A DNA stretch of 64,000 bases from Amycolatopsis sp. (GTDB taxonomy: Bacteria; Actinomycetota; Actinomycetes; Mycobacteriales; Pseudonocardiaceae). Below, piece after piece: positions 50,278 through 59,646 of the stretch. The stretch spans positions 1 to 64,000 of the forward strand of contig NZ_JAODNM010000041.1 of NCBI RefSeq assembly GCF_025464955.1, written 5' to 3'. The translations under genes were made by a program, and so were the position numbers. A model generated the notes under the pieces. It saw only the letters and a program-made list of their open reading frames with translations. It was not told where the DNA came from and made no database searches. Within the stretch, counting starts at the first letter, position 1. Each line of letters begins with the position of its first letter.

Positions 50278-51197
50278 GACTTGGCCGTTTCCTCCAGCGC
50301 GTCCCGCAGTTCGGGTTCCAGGTCGGCGATCCAGAACTTCTGCAGCATGTGCCAGTCGGTCGGGTGCGCGGCGATGTCGCCGGCGAAGATGTCGGCGAGT
50401 GCCTGCGTGGCGGCGGGCACCTCTTCGCGGTCCTTGACGCGGATCCGCGGGTGGAGGCGGACCTGCCAGCCGTCTTCGGTGAACCAGCAGCCGGCGGGGA
50501 TCAGCGCGGCGCCGGTGGTGGCGGCCAGGCGGGCGGGGCCACCGGGCATGCGGGTCTGCTCGCCGAAGAACTTCACCGTGATGCCGGAGTTCGTCAGGTC
50601 CCGATCCCCCACCAGACAGATCGCCTTGTTCTCCCGGAGCCGTTTGAGCAGGACGCGCATGGCCGAGCTGCTGCCGGTCAGCGGCACGATCTCGAACCCG
50701 AGCGACTCGCGGTAGGACACGAACCGCTTGTAGAGCGACTCCGGTTTCAGCCGCTCGGTCACGGTGGTGAACCCGCCCAGATAGCTGGCAAGCCAGACGC
50801 CGGCAGCGTCCCAGTTGCCGCTGTGGGGCAGCGCCATCACCACGCCGTTGCCTTCGGCGAGCGCGGCGTCGAGGTTCTCCACCCCGGTGATGAGGCCGCC
50901 GACCTTGCGGCTGACTTCCCGGTGGTCCATCGACGGAAGCCGGAACATCTCGTGCCAGTACCGGGCGTAGGAGCGCAAAGCACGCCTGGTCAGCTCGTCC
51001 AGCTCGACCTCGTCGGCCTGGGGCACCACCCTGGCGAGGTTCTTGCGCAGCTGCCGGACGCCGTCGCCGTCGCGTTTGGCCGCGAGGTCGGCGCCGAGGG
51101 AGAACATCACCGATCCGGTCGACGCGGGCAGCAGCCGAGCGGCACGCCAACCTGCGGCGTAACCAAGATCGCTCAACCGCTGCGAGACCGCACTCAT
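50274..51197 (-). CDS. phosphatidylinositol mannoside acyltransferase (PatA-like)
   Basis: A 307-residue member of the LpxL/HtrB-like acyltransferase group. The catalytic His and Asp lie in VMALPHSGNWDAAGVWLASY (HxxxxD), followed by FTTVTERLKPESLYKRFVSY and LVGDRDLTNSGITVKFFG. In mycobacteria PatA acylates the 6-position of the mannose of PIM1/PIM2 at the cytoplasmic face. Adjacent genes support that role: ATGA overlaps with pgsA upstream and pimA downstream. No signal peptide; peripheral membrane attachment is likely. Confidence 0.92.
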   Translation of the reverse strand: MSAVSQRLSDLGYAAGWRAARLLPASTGSVMFSLGADLAAKRDGDGVRQLRKNLARVVPQADEVELDELTRRALRSYARYWHEMFRLPSMDHREVSRKVGGLITGVENLDAALAEGNGVVMALPHSGNWDAAGVWLASYLGGFTTVTERLKPESLYKRFVSYRESLGFEIVPLTGSSSAMRVLLKRLRENKAICLVGDRDLTNSGITVKFFGEQTRMPGGPARLAATTGAALIPAGCWFTEDGWQVRLHPRIRVKDREEVPAATQALADIFAGDIAAHPTDWHMLQKFWIADLEPELRDALEETAKS

Positions 51198-51865
51198 GGC
51201 TGGGCCTCCGTGGCGGCGCCTTCCTCGGCAGACACGGCCTTGGCAGACGCCGTCTCAGCAGACACGGCCTTGGCGGCTTTCGCCACCATCGCCATCCGCT
51301 GGAGCAGCGTGACCACCGAGAGCGCCGCGAGCGCCCACAAGGTGATCTCGACGGTGTAAGGCACCCCGAGGCCGTGCAGCCCGGTGCCGACCAGCGCGAT
51401 GATCAGCCGCTCGGCACGTTCGATCAGGCCGCCGTCCGCGGCGAGCCCCGAGGCCTCGGCTCGGGCTTTGACGTAGGAGATCACCTGGGCCAGGACCAGG
51501 CAGATCAGCGCCGCCGCGGCGGCGCGATGGTTGGGCTCGACCACGAAGCACCACCAGGCGATCGACGCGAACAGCGCGCCGTCGACCAGCCTGTCGCAGG
51601 TGGCGTCCAGGACCGCACCGAAGGGTGTGCCGTAGCCGCGGGCCCTGGCCATGGCGCCGTCGAGGAGGTCGAGCATGGCGAAGCCCCACACCGTGAACGT
51701 TCCCCAGAGCAGGTATCCGTTGGGGAAGAACACGAGGGCACAGATCACCGCGCCGGCTGTCCCGGCGATGGTCATCGCATTCGGGGTCAGGCCGGCACGC
51801 ACCAGCGCCTTGCCGATCGGATCGGTGACGCGGGAGACGGACGCGCGCGCGAAGATGTTGAGCAT
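51194..51865 (-). CDS. pgsA: phosphatidylinositol phosphate synthase (CDP-alcohol phosphatidyltransferase)
   Basis: A 223-residue integral membrane enzyme joining CDP-diacylglycerol and inositol 1-phosphate. The family signature D-x2-D-G-x2-A-R-x8-G-x3-D-x3-D is seen as DLLDGAMARARGYG then TPFGAVLDATCDRLVD. About five or six membrane helices follow. The C-terminus has a small duplicated segment (AKAVSAETASAKAVSAEEG), a local repeat at the nucleotide level as well. It starts the pgsA-acyltransferase-pimA-LemA-like coupled operon. The usual upstream HIT and thrS genes are 1.4 kb away, beyond the MarR/YceI cassette. Confidence 0.93.
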   Translation of the reverse strand: MLNIFARASVSRVTDPIGKALVRAGLTPNAMTIAGTAGAVICALVFFPNGYLLWGTFTVWGFAMLDLLDGAMARARGYGTPFGAVLDATCDRLVDGALFASIAWWCFVVEPNHRAAAAALICLVLAQVISYVKARAEASGLAADGGLIERAERLIIALVGTGLHGLGVPYTVEITLWALAALSVVTLLQRMAMVAKAAKAVSAETASAKAVSAEEGAATEAQP

Positions 51866-51997
51866 CGGTTCTTCAGGTGCACCTAGCTAAAGGGGACGGA
51901 TGGGCGACCAGAGCCTAGCCACCCGCCCCGACACCCTCGACGCGCCGGTCCGTGGACCCCGCGAAATTCACCTTTGCCGGCTCGGATCGACCCTGAT

Positions 51998-52501
51998 TCA
52001 GCTGGATTCGACGAGCTCGGCCGCCGCGGCGACGGCGACAGCGCACTGCGGGGTCAACTGGTTGCGGATGGCCGCCATGATCTCGCCGAGCTGGCGGACC
52101 TGCTCGGGGGTGAGCGCGTCGAACAGGCTCTTGCGCACGGCGTCGACGTGGCCGGGGGCGGCGGCTTCGAGTGCGGCGAACCCGGCGGGGGTCAGGACCG
52201 CCCAGGCGCCCCGCTTGTCGGTGGGACAGGCCTCGCGGCGGACCCAGTCGTTGGCTTCGAGTCGCGCGACGGCATGGGACAGCCGGCTTCGCGAGGAGTG
52301 CAGAGCAGTGGCCAACTCGCTCATCCTGAGGCTGCGACCAGGCGCTTCGGAGAGCGCGACCAGTACCTCGTAGTAGGCGAGCGGCATTCCTGAATCACGG
52401 CTGAGCTGGCCTTCGAGGTGGCCTTGCACCATGCCGGTGGCCACGCCGAACTCGCGCCACACACGCTGCTCGTCTTCGCTGAGCCATCGGGTCTCGGACA
52501 T
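51998..52501 (-). CDS. MarR-family transcriptional regulator
   Basis: A 167-residue winged-helix regulator: FGVATGMVQGHLEGQLSRDS at the start, SLRMSELATALHSSRSRLSH and AVARLEANDWVRREACPTDK (recognition helix and wing). It is divergent from the YceI gene, with two palindromic sites between them (52518-52537 and 52552-52567). It presumably represses both. It stands between pgsA and the HIT gene, an unusual place relative to the mycobacterial order, so the pair was probably inserted as a cassette. Confidence 0.9.
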   Translation of the reverse strand: MSETRWLSEDEQRVWREFGVATGMVQGHLEGQLSRDSGMPLAYYEVLVALSEAPGRSLRMSELATALHSSRSRLSHAVARLEANDWVRREACPTDKRGAWAVLTPAGFAALEAAAPGHVDAVRKSLFDALTPEQVRQLGEIMAAIRNQLTPQCAVAVAAAAELVESS

Positions 52502-52517
52502 ACCTCACATCATACCC

Positions 52518-52567
52518 TTGGTTGAGCTCTCAACCAAAGTAGGCTACTGTCGGTTGAGAGCTCAACC
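52518..52567. promoter_or_regulatory. two MarR operator palindromes
   Basis: TTGGTTGAGCTCTCAACCAA (52518-52537) and GGTTGAGAGCTCAACC (52552-52567) are inverted repeats with GGTTGAG arms, about 32 bp centre to centre (three helical turns). They lie 17 bp upstream of marR and 37 bp upstream of yceI. Confidence 0.8.
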
Positions 52568-52603
52568 AACTGGGCTCGCACCCCGTTCCAAGGAGATTCA
52601 CCG

Positions 52604-53149
52604 ATGAGCGCACCGACCAAGATCCCCGGATACGTCACGGGCACCTGGACCGTCGACCCGATCCACTCGGACGTCGCGTACAGCCTGAAGCACCTGGGCA
52701 TCGCCAAGACCCGCGGCAACTTCACGGCGTTCAGCGGCTCGGTCGTCACCGCCGAGAACATCCTCGACTCGACCGTGACCGTCGAGATCGACGCCTCGTC
52801 CGTCGCCAGCGGCTTCGGCCAGCGCGACGACCACATCAAGTCCGCTGACTTCTTCCACGTCGAGGAGCACCCGACCATCACCTTCACCTCGACGGGCATC
52901 CGCGAGGAGGGCGGCGACTACGTCATCGACGGCAACCTGACCTGGCGCGGCCAGTCGGTCCCGGTTTCGCTGAACGCCGAGTTCAACGGCGTCGGCCCGA
53001 ACCCGTCCCATGAGAACGTCGCCACCCTGGGCGTCTCCGCCGAGACCACGCTCAACCGCCGCGACTTCAACGTCGGCCCGGAGGGCAATTCCTTCCTGGG
53101 CGAGAAGGTCAAGATCGTCATCGAGCTCCAGGCCGCCCTGAACTCATGA
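52604..53149 (+). CDS. YceI-family protein (lipocalin-like isoprenoid-binding fold)
   Basis: A 181-residue beta-barrel: TGTWTVDPIHSDVAYSLKHL, SGSVVTAENILDSTVTVEID, DFFHVEEHPTITFTSTGIRE and NRRDFNVGPEGNSFLGEKVK are typical YceI segments. No signal peptide is present, unlike E. coli YceI, so it is predicted cytoplasmic. Family members bind polyprenoid or amphiphilic molecules. The ATG at 52604 follows AAGGAG by 8 nt. Control by the divergent MarR is likely from the operators. Confidence 0.92.
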   Translation: MSAPTKIPGYVTGTWTVDPIHSDVAYSLKHLGIAKTRGNFTAFSGSVVTAENILDSTVTVEIDASSVASGFGQRDDHIKSADFFHVEEHPTITFTSTGIREEGGDYVIDGNLTWRGQSVPVSLNAEFNGVGPNPSHENVATLGVSAETTLNRRDFNVGPEGNSFLGEKVKIVIELQAALNS

Positions 53150-53199
53150 CCCGCTCCCCCGCCAGCCCCGCGTCGGGGGTGGGGCCGGTGGGTGGGCAG

Positions 53200-53228
53200 C
53201 AATAAGCGCGCTCGGTGCGCGGTTATTG
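53200..53228. terminator. hairpin between yceI and the HIT gene
   Basis: CAATAAGCGCGC (53200-53211) and GCGCGGTTATTG (53217-53228) pair with one mismatch; the right arm overlaps the HIT stop codon. Confidence 0.65.
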
Positions 53229-53780
53229 AGCGGTCTCGTGCCAGGCACCGGCGAGCAGCTCGCGGGTTTGCCCGAGCAGTTGCGGCAGCACCTTGGTGTG
53301 CCCGATGACCGGCATGAAGTTGGCATCGCCGCCCCACCTCGGCACCACGTGCTGGTGGAGGTGGGCGGCGATGCCCGCCCCGGCCACGACGCCCTGGTTC
53401 ATGCCGATGTTGAACCCGTGCGCCGCCGAGACCCGGCGGACGACGGTCATCGCCCGCTGGGTGAATTCCGCCAGCTCGACGGTCTCCTCGGCGGTCAGGT
53501 CCGGATAGTCGGCGACATGCCGGTACGGCACGGCCATGAGGTGCCCCGGGTTGTACGGATAAAGATTCAATACCGCGTAGACGCACTTGCCGCGCGCGAT
53601 GATCAGTGCGTCGACGTCGTCCAGCTCGGGGATCCGGCAGAACGGGCAGCCGTTCGGCTCGTCGCCGTCGGGCTTGTCCGCCCCCTGGACGTAAGCCAGC
53701 CGGTGCGGGGTCCACAGGCGTTGAAGCGCGTCCGGGACCCCGACCCCGTCCTGAGCGGTCAGCTCAGGCTCCTCAGCCAA
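53223..53780 (-). CDS. HIT-domain nucleotide hydrolase/phosphorylase
   Basis: A 185-residue HIT-superfamily enzyme. The catalytic triad motif is [10 protein letters not shown]; an N-terminal CPFCRIPE zinc-type pair precedes it, and [20 protein letters not shown] is the substrate-binding region. It is the counterpart of the mycobacterial HIT gene between thrS and pgsA, where a homologue acts as a diadenosine tetraphosphate phosphorylase; that activity is likely but not shown here. The start overlaps the thrS stop by 8 bases, so the two are coupled. Downstream, pgsA is displaced by the MarR/YceI cassette. Confidence 0.92.
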   Translation of the reverse strand: MAEEPELTAQDGVGVPDALQRLWTPHRLAYVQGADKPDGDEPNGCPFCRIPELDDVDALIIARGKCVYAVLNLYPYNPGHLMAVPYRHVADYPDLTAEETVELAEFTQRAMTVVRRVSAAHGFNIGMNQGVVAGAGIAAHLHQHVVPRWGGDANFMPVIGHTKVLPQLLGQTRELLAGAWHETAQ

Positions 53781-55818
53781 CGAATGCTCCGAGCGCCTCG
53801 GCGGTCGGCGAACCGTTCTCCCTGCGGCTGATCCAGCCGGCGATCGCCTCGACCGCGTCCGCGACGGGAACGGAGTTGATCTGCGTACCGTCGCGGAACC
53901 GGAACGAAACGGCGCCTGCTTCGACGTCCTTCTCCCCGGCGAGCAGCATGAACGGTACCTTCTGGGTGGTGTGCGTCCGGATCTTCTTCTGCATCCGGTC
54001 GTCGCCGGCGTCGATGTCCACGCGAACCCGCTTGGCGCGCAACGCCTTCTCGACTCCGCGCAGGTGCTCGACCTGGTCGGAGGTGATCGGGATGCCGACC
54101 ACCTGCACCGGGGCGAGCCACGCCGGGAACGCGCCCGCGTAGTGCTCGGTCAGCACCCCGAAGAACCGCTCGATCGAACCGAAGAGCGCGCGGTGGATCA
54201 TCACCGGCTGCTGGCGCGTGCCGTCGCCCGCCTGGTACTCCAGTGCGAATCGCTCCGGCTGGTTGAAGTCGACCTGGATGGTCGACATCTGCCAGGTGCG
54301 GCCGATGGCGTCCTTGGCCTGCACCGAGATCTTCGGTCCGTAGAACGCGGCGCCGCCGGGATCGGGCACGAGTTCGAGCCCTGACGCCGTCGCCGCTTCC
54401 CGCAACGCTTCGGTGGCTTCTTCCCACTTCTCCGGCTCGCCGATGAACTTCGGCGAATCGTCCCGGGTGGACAGTTCGAGGTAGAAGTCGTTGAGGCCGT
54501 AGTCCCGCAGCAGGTCCAGTACGAAGGTGAGCAGCGACTGCAGCTCGCCCTGCATCTGCTCCTTGGTGCAGTAGATGTGCGAGTCGTCCTGGGTCATCCC
54601 GCGCACCCGGGTCAGGCCGTGCACCACCCCGGACTTCTCGTACCGGTAGACGCTGCCGAACTCGAACAGCCGCAGCGGCAGCTCCCGGTAGGACCGGCCG
54701 CGCGAGCGGAAGATCAGGTTGTGCATCGGGCAGTTCATGGCCTTGAGGTAGTAGTCCGCGCCTTCGAACTGCATCGGCGGGAACATGCCGTCCGCATAGT
54801 GCGGGAGGTGCCCGGAGGTCTCGAACAGGGTGCCCTTGGAGATGTGCGGGGTGTTGACGAACTCGTAGCCGTGCTCTTCGTGCTTGGCACGGGAGTACGC
54901 CTCGAGCTCGCGCCGGATGATGCCGCCCTTGGGGTGGAACACCGGCAGCCCGGAGCCCAGCTCCTCGGGGAAGGAGAACAGGTCCAGTTCCGCGCCCAGC
55001 TTGCGGTGGTCGCGCCGCTCGGCCTCGGCGAGCATCTCCAGGTGCGCGTCCAGTGCCTCCGGGGTTTCCCACGCGGTGCCGTAGATCCGTTGCAGCTGCG
55101 GGTTCTTCTCACTGCCACGCCAGTAGGCGGCGGCGACCCTGGTCAGCTTGAACGCCGGGATGTGCTTGGTCGTCGGCAGATGCGGACCGCGGCACAGGTC
55201 GCTCCACACGCGCTCCTTGGTGCGCGGGTCGAGGTTGTCGTAGATGGTGAGCTCGGCGCCGCCGACCTCCATCACCTCGGACGTGTCCACTGTAGAGCCG
55301 TCGGGGTCCTCGGACTTCAGGTCGACCAGTTCGAGCTTGAACGGCTCGTCGGCCAGTTCCTTCTTCGCCTCGTCGACCGAGTCGAACACACGGCGGGAGA
55401 ACTGCTGCGAGCCCTTGATGATCTGCTTCATGCGCTTTTCCAGCGACAGCAGGTCTTCGGGGGTGAACGGGGTATCGACAGCGAAATCGTAATAAAAACC
55501 GTCGCGGATCGGCGGCCCGATGCCGAGCTTGGCGCTGGGGAACTGCTGCTGCACGGCCTGGGCGAGCACGTGCGCCGCGGAGTGCCGGATCACGCTGCGG
55601 CCGTCCTCGGTGTCGGCCGCGACCGGCTCCACCTCGACGTCGGACTCGGGCGCCCAAGCCAGATCGCGGAGCCGGCCCTCGGCGTCACGCACTACGACGA
55701 CGGCGTCGGGGCCCTTGCCCGGCAGCCCGGCTTCGCGGACCGCTGTGCCCGCCGTAGTCCCGGCCGGTACCACCACGCGTGAAGCGGCTGCGGGCTGGAC
55801 TGGCGGCGACTCGGACAC
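53773..55818 (-). CDS. thrS: threonyl-tRNA synthetase
   Basis: A 681-residue class II synthetase charging tRNA-Thr. Order of domains: TGS (~1-75), the editing domain with [16 protein letters not shown] (HxxxH), the catalytic core with [20 protein letters not shown] (zinc Cys), [19 protein letters not shown] (motif 2) and [15 protein letters not shown] (motif 3), then the anticodon-binding domain [20 protein letters not shown]. The GTG at 55818 has AAGGAG 6 nt upstream; a TTG five codons earlier is less likely. An inverted repeat at 55842-55875 lies just upstream. No T-box sequence was recognised. Confidence 0.96.
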   Translation of the reverse strand: MSESPPVQPAAASRVVVPAGTTAGTAVREAGLPGKGPDAVVVVRDAEGRLRDLAWAPESDVEVEPVAADTEDGRSVIRHSAAHVLAQAVQQQFPSAKLGIGPPIRDGFYYDFAVDTPFTPEDLLSLEKRMKQIIKGSQQFSRRVFDSVDEAKKELADEPFKLELVDLKSEDPDGSTVDTSEVMEVGGAELTIYDNLDPRTKERVWSDLCRGPHLPTTKHIPAFKLTRVAAAYWRGSEKNPQLQRIYGTAWETPEALDAHLEMLAEAERRDHRKLGAELDLFSFPEELGSGLPVFHPKGGIIRRELEAYSRAKHEEHGYEFVNTPHISKGTLFETSGHLPHYADGMFPPMQFEGADYYLKAMNCPMHNLIFRSRGRSYRELPLRLFEFGSVYRYEKSGVVHGLTRVRGMTQDDSHIYCTKEQMQGELQSLLTFVLDLLRDYGLNDFYLELSTRDDSPKFIGEPEKWEEATEALREAATASGLELVPDPGGAAFYGPKISVQAKDAIGRTWQMSTIQVDFNQPERFALEYQAGDGTRQQPVMIHRALFGSIERFFGVLTEHYAGAFPAWLAPVQVVGIPITSDQVEHLRGVEKALRAKRVRVDIDAGDDRMQKKIRTHTTQKVPFMLLAGEKDVEAGAVSFRFRDGTQINSVPVADAVEAIAGWISRRENGSPTAEALGAFVG

Positions 55819-55841
55819 AGTTGACTCCTTCAAACACGCTG

Positions 55842-55875
55842 GCGGGTGACGACGATGATGCTAGTCGTCACCCGC
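55842..55875 (-). promoter_or_regulatory. 12-bp inverted repeat in the thrS leader
   Basis: GCGGGTGACGAC (55842-55853) and GTCGTCACCCGC (55864-55875) are exact arms around a 10-nt loop, ending 24 bp upstream of the thrS GTG. It may be a leader hairpin affecting thrS or a terminator arm from upstream. Confidence 0.5.
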
Positions 55876-55944
55876 CCGCGAACGCCCGCGTGTTACCCCT
55901 TACGCCGCCGAGCCCGTCCTCAGGGGTTTCGCTCAGAGGGTTGC

Positions 55945-56559
55945 TCAGAGGGTTTCGACGACCTGCTCGAAGTCCAGCCGCGGCAGGCGGCCGAACCACG
56001 GGTCGTCGCCCGGCTTGCCGACGTTGACCACGACGAGCGACTTCCAGGCGTTGTCGCCGAAGAACTCCGCGTCGATACCGGCGGCGTCGAAGCCCGTCAT
56101 CGGACCGGCGGCCAGCCCGGCGGCGCGGACGCCGATGATGAAGTAGCCCACCTGCAGCAGCGAGTTCAGCCGCGCGAACTCGGTGCGCTTCTCCTCGTCG
56201 AGGAAGTTCGCCTTCACGCCGGGGTTGTGCGGGAACGTGGTCTCGGTGTTCTCGTGGAAGTCGGTGTCCGCGGCGAGGATCACGGTGACCGGCGCGGTAG
56301 CCGTCTTCGCGCGGTTGCCCTCGGCCATGTGCGGCAGCAGGCGCGCCTTCGCCTCGTCGCTGCGGACCACCAGCGCGCGCAACGGCTGCATGTTCATCGA
56401 CGTCGGTGCCCACTTGACGAGGTCGTAGATCGCGCGGATCTGCTCGTCGGTCACCGGGTCGGCCGAGAAGCTGTTCGCCGTGCGTGCCTCGCGGAAGAGC
56501 AGGTCCTGCACGTGCTCCGGGACTTTGAGGGCCTCGGTCTGCTCGACGGTCGTGGTCAT
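55945..56559 (-). CDS. nitroreductase family protein (RutE/HadB-like malonic semialdehyde reductase)
   Basis: A 204-residue FMN-dependent oxidoreductase: VQDLLFREARTANSFSADPV, AIYDLVKWAPTSMNMQPLRA (FMN-binding Ser/Asn) and GVRAAGLAAGPMTGFDAAGI are the RutE-type motifs. RutE-like enzymes reduce malonic semialdehyde to 3-hydroxypropionate in pyrimidine breakdown; here no other rut gene is nearby, so a general NAD(P)H:quinone/nitro reductase role is as likely. The ATG at 56559 was chosen over one ten codons upstream because it starts the MTTTVEQTEA region with GAAGGCGAC before it. Confidence 0.9.
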   Translation of the reverse strand: MTTTVEQTEALKVPEHVQDLLFREARTANSFSADPVTDEQIRAIYDLVKWAPTSMNMQPLRALVVRSDEAKARLLPHMAEGNRAKTATAPVTVILAADTDFHENTETTFPHNPGVKANFLDEEKRTEFARLNSLLQVGYFIIGVRAAGLAAGPMTGFDAAGIDAEFFGDNAWKSLVVVNVGKPGDDPWFGRLPRLDFEQVVETL

Positions 56560-56657
56560 GTTGTCGCCTTCCTGAAGCTTGGTCACCCTTCAGCTAGCGA
56601 CAACATGGTTGAGCGTTTGACTATTTCCGAAGTGGTCCGGTTCACAGTCCTTGCAGT

Positions 56658-58193
56658 TCAGTAGGCGCCTTCACCGCCGACGACGGCACGGAAGGTCTTC
56701 CAGAGGATGACCATGTCCAGCGCCAACGACCAGTCCTCGACGTAACGCAGGTCCAGGCGGATGCTCTGGTCCCAGGTCAGGTCGCTGCGTCCGCTCACCT
56801 GCCACAGGCCGGTCAGGCCCGGCTTGACCAGCAGGCGCCGGCGGGCGGCGGGGGCGTACTTCTCGGTCTCCTCCGGCAGCGGCGGGCGCGGGCCGACAAG
56901 CGACATCTTCCCGGAAAGCACGTTGAGCAGCTGCGGCAGCTCGTCGAGGGAGTACCGGCGAAGCAGGGAACCGACGCGGGTGATCCGCGGGTCCTTGCGC
57001 ATCTTGAACAGCGGGCCGGCGGCCTCGTTCTCGGCCTCCAGCTCGCGGCGCACCTTGTCCGCGTCGGTGATCATGGTGCGGAACTTGAGCATCGTGAACG
57101 TGTCGCCGTCACGGCCGACGCGGCGCTGCCGGTAGATCACCGGACCGCGGTCGTTGACCTTGATGGCCACCGCGATCACCAGCAGCAGCGGCGAAAACAG
57201 GGTCAGCATGGCCGCGGAGGCCAGCCGGTCGACCGCTTCCTTGACCAGCCGACGGCCACCGGTGAAGCGGGGCGCGGTGACCCGCAGGAGTGGCATGCCG
57301 AGCACCCCGGAGACGTTCAGCCGCGGGCCGGCGACCTCCATCAGCACCGGCGCCACCACCATCTCGGCGGACGTGCCTTCGAGGTCCCACGCGAGCTGCT
57401 GCAACCGTCGCGGGCTCCAGTACTGGTCCGCGGTCACGGCAACGACCCGGTAGCCGCCGCGCCGGACGTGGGCGGCCAGCTCGTCGAGTCCGCCGACCAC
57501 GGGCACGCCGTCGACCTCGCCACTGTCCTGATCGGACCCGATGGTCGTGCAGACGGCTTCGACCCGCCAGCCGACATAGGGTTCCGCACGGGTGCGGCCG
57601 ATCAGGTCGGCCAGGGTGTCCGGGCTGCCCGCGGCCATCACCGGCAGCAGGCACCGGCCGTGGCGGCGTTGGCGGTGCAGGAGCTGGCGCAGGAAGTAGC
57701 GCTGAGGGAAAGCCACGGCCGCGATGCCGGGAACGACGAAGAAAACCCAGGGCTGGACGTCGAGCGCGCCGAACATCAGGCCGCCCAGCGCGACGAGGAC
57801 CGCGGAGGTGACCAGGCCGCGGCCGAGCCGGCGGTACTCCTCGGCGCCTTCACCGAGCACGCGCTGGCTCCAGGCGCGACTGGCCGGGAGAGCACACATC
57901 ACAGCGGCGATCGTGCCGAGGACGTGCATGTCGTGGGGCTGATACTTGCCGATCACGCCGGCACCGATGGCGATCACCAGCAGGGTGGCGAAGATGTCGC
58001 TGGCGATGACCCAGGCCCGGTAATGGGCCTCCCATGCCATCGACGGTGTCTTGGCGGAACCCGAATCCGAGGGCGCGGCAGCCTCCGGCATCGCCAGCAC
58101 CCTGGCGGGTCGCGCCGAGGGCCGGGGCTTCGGAAGGTCGACGGGCAGGATCGCCGCATCCACCGTCGGAGCTGACCGCACCGACTCGTCCAT
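56658..58193 (-). CDS. polyprenyl-phosphate sugar-1-phosphate transferase (exopolysaccharide priming glycosyltransferase)
   Basis: A 511-residue membrane protein of the WcaJ/WbaP type that primes polysaccharide synthesis by moving a sugar phosphate onto undecaprenyl phosphate. The N-terminal half has about four membrane helices and a CoA-binding-like Rossmann domain; the catalytic C-terminal third has VYRQRRVGRDGDTFTMLKFR, TRVGSLLRRYSLDELPQLLN and MSLVGPRPPLPEETEKY. The ATG at 58193 follows GGGAGG by 5 nt, better than one nine codons upstream. No glycosyltransferase or wzx/wzy genes adjoin it in the window, so its polysaccharide is unknown. Confidence 0.92.
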   Translation of the reverse strand: MDESVRSAPTVDAAILPVDLPKPRPSARPARVLAMPEAAAPSDSGSAKTPSMAWEAHYRAWVIASDIFATLLVIAIGAGVIGKYQPHDMHVLGTIAAVMCALPASRAWSQRVLGEGAEEYRRLGRGLVTSAVLVALGGLMFGALDVQPWVFFVVPGIAAVAFPQRYFLRQLLHRQRRHGRCLLPVMAAGSPDTLADLIGRTRAEPYVGWRVEAVCTTIGSDQDSGEVDGVPVVGGLDELAAHVRRGGYRVVAVTADQYWSPRRLQQLAWDLEGTSAEMVVAPVLMEVAGPRLNVSGVLGMPLLRVTAPRFTGGRRLVKEAVDRLASAAMLTLFSPLLLVIAVAIKVNDRGPVIYRQRRVGRDGDTFTMLKFRTMITDADKVRRELEAENEAAGPLFKMRKDPRITRVGSLLRRYSLDELPQLLNVLSGKMSLVGPRPPLPEETEKYAPAARRRLLVKPGLTGLWQVSGRSDLTWDQSIRLDLRYVEDWSLALDMVILWKTFRAVVGGEGAY

Positions 58194-58220
58194 AGGACCT
58201 CCCGGATCGTCGTTCGCCAT

Positions 58221-58707
58221 CGGGTTTCCGGTCGCGCTCCGCAGCCAAAATCAACTTCGGAGAGTAACCGAGTGTTCTACACAATCAGTAACCGAAAAGT
58301 GTGACACCCGCCAAGGTATCGGCAGCATTCACGGCATCGTTACAGGGCTTTCCGAAGGAATGAACCAGAGTTCCCTCAGCGGGCCGAGCAATATTGATAA
58401 CGGTAAGGTGACGAAGGGTGATGGGACGTCTAGAGAAAACCGTTACACAAAGTAGCGAGAAAAAAAGCGACCAGTCACTATCGGGCCACCATTGCTCCAC
58501 TCGGGGGAACCGCGAGCCGGTGTTCTGCCGACACCGCACCGAGACCTTGTCCGTCCACAAGCGACACGACGTCGCGTATCGGGCGGTCCTTGCTCGCGCA
58601 GTCACAGCACAAACCTGAAAAGTTGCTCGCGCCCGCACAATTTCGTCACACTTCATTGCGTCGAAATCGCGTTGAGCATCCGGGGCGATCGACCCATACT
58701 TCGCCTC
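58221..58707. other. intergenic region, relatively AT-rich
   Basis: Nearly 490 bp with no convincing gene. It has stretches such as GAGAAAAAAAGCGACC and CAATATTGATAACGG, much richer in A/T than the flanks, as expected for promoters of the divergent sugar transferase and methyltransferase genes. No hairpin or riboswitch was recognised. Confidence 0.5.
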
Positions 58708-59415
58708 ATGCTCTTCGAAACCTACGACTCCCGCGGCTATCGCACCGTCGACGTCCGCGCCGGCTACGGCGAATGGGTCACGACCTACGAGCGAACCGTC
58801 GAAGACGTGATGGACATCGCGGTGCTCGACCGGCTCACCCGGCCGCGGTGGGCCGACACCACCCGGGCGGTCGACCTCGGCTGCGGCACCGGCCGGACCG
58901 GCTCGTGGCTGCGTGGCCACGGCGTCACGGCGATCGACGGCGTCGACCTGACCCCGCAGATGCTGGCCGTCGCGAAGGAGCGGGGCGCCCACGACCGGCT
59001 CGTTGAGGCGGACGTCACAGCGACCGGACTGGCGGCGGGCAGCTACAACCTCGCCATCGCCTCGCTCATCGACGAGCACCTCGAAGACTTGCGGCCGCTC
59101 TACCGAGAAGCGTGGCGCCTGACCGCTGACGAAGCGACGTTCGTCCTGGTGGCGTTCCACCCGCAGTTCATCATGGTCTCGGGCATGCCGACGCACTTCA
59201 CCAACGCCGCCGGCGAGGACCTGGCGATCAGCACCACGGTCCACCTCGTCAGCGATCACGTCACGGCAGCACTGGCCGTGGGCTGGCAGCTGGCTGAGCT
59301 GCGCGAAGCCGTGGTGGACGACCAGTGGATCGCGCTGAAGCCCAAGTGGGAGCGATTCCGCGGGCATCCGGTGTCCGCCGCATATGTGTGGCGAAAGGAG
59401 CTGCGAGCAGCCTAA
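58708..59415 (+). CDS. class I SAM-dependent methyltransferase
   Basis: A 235-residue methyltransferase. Motif I is TRAVDLGCGTGRTGSWLRGH, followed by DGVDLTPQMLAVAKERGAH (motif post-I with acidic Asp), NLAIASLIDEHLEDLRPLYR and the later beta strands. The N-terminal YGEWVTTYERTVEDVMDIAV cap is substrate-specific. The substrate is unknown. The ATG at 58708 starts the Met-Leu-Phe-Glu region; the frame is open upstream but without a ribosome site. It is the last clear chromosomal gene before the tRNA fragment. Confidence 0.87.
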   Translation: MLFETYDSRGYRTVDVRAGYGEWVTTYERTVEDVMDIAVLDRLTRPRWADTTRAVDLGCGTGRTGSWLRGHGVTAIDGVDLTPQMLAVAKERGAHDRLVEADVTATGLAAGSYNLAIASLIDEHLEDLRPLYREAWRLTADEATFVLVAFHPQFIMVSGMPTHFTNAAGEDLAISTTVHLVSDHVTAALAVGWQLAELREAVVDDQWIALKPKWERFRGHPVSAAYVWRKELRAA

Positions 59416-59556
59416 AGTGATCAGCATCACAGCAGTGGACCAGACCACATTCGTCCGACTCGCCGAGGGGGCGAACCGGCCGGGTACGGCCCCACCCGCA
59501 GCTTGGCGCCACCCGGCCGGACCAGGTCGGGAACGAGCAGCCCGCTTAACGACCAA

Positions 59557-59597
59557 AGGCCCTACGTGACGGCATTTCTACCGTCATACAGGGCCTT
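59557..59597 (-). terminator. imperfect hairpin beside the tRNA-Val fragment
   Basis: AAGGCCCT...GACGG (59557-59574) pairs with CCGTC...AGGGCCTT (59581-59598) apart from three mismatched positions. On the minus strand it directly follows the tRNA-like 3' end, as a tRNA gene terminator would. Confidence 0.65.
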
Positions 59598-59601
59598 CGT
59601 C

Positions 59602-59646
59602 GGTGGGTGATACTGGGATCGAACCAGTGACCTCTTCGGTGTGAAC
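59602..59646 (-). pseudogene. 3' fragment of a tRNA-Val (CAC) gene, attachment-site-like
   Basis: On the minus strand the sequence runs anticodon loop TTCACAC (anticodon CAC), stem CGAAG, variable AGGTC, T-arm ACTGG-TTCGATC-CCAGT, acceptor strand ATCACCC, then ACC. The T-arm pairs perfectly. The 5' half of a tRNA is not there: no GGGTGAT acceptor strand precedes it, and the 5' anticodon stem reads CTTGG with one mismatch. A duplicated tRNA 3' end of about 45 bp is the classic mark left by tyrosine-recombinase integration. The intact tRNA would be expected to the right of the window, or the element has been lost. Confidence 0.8.
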
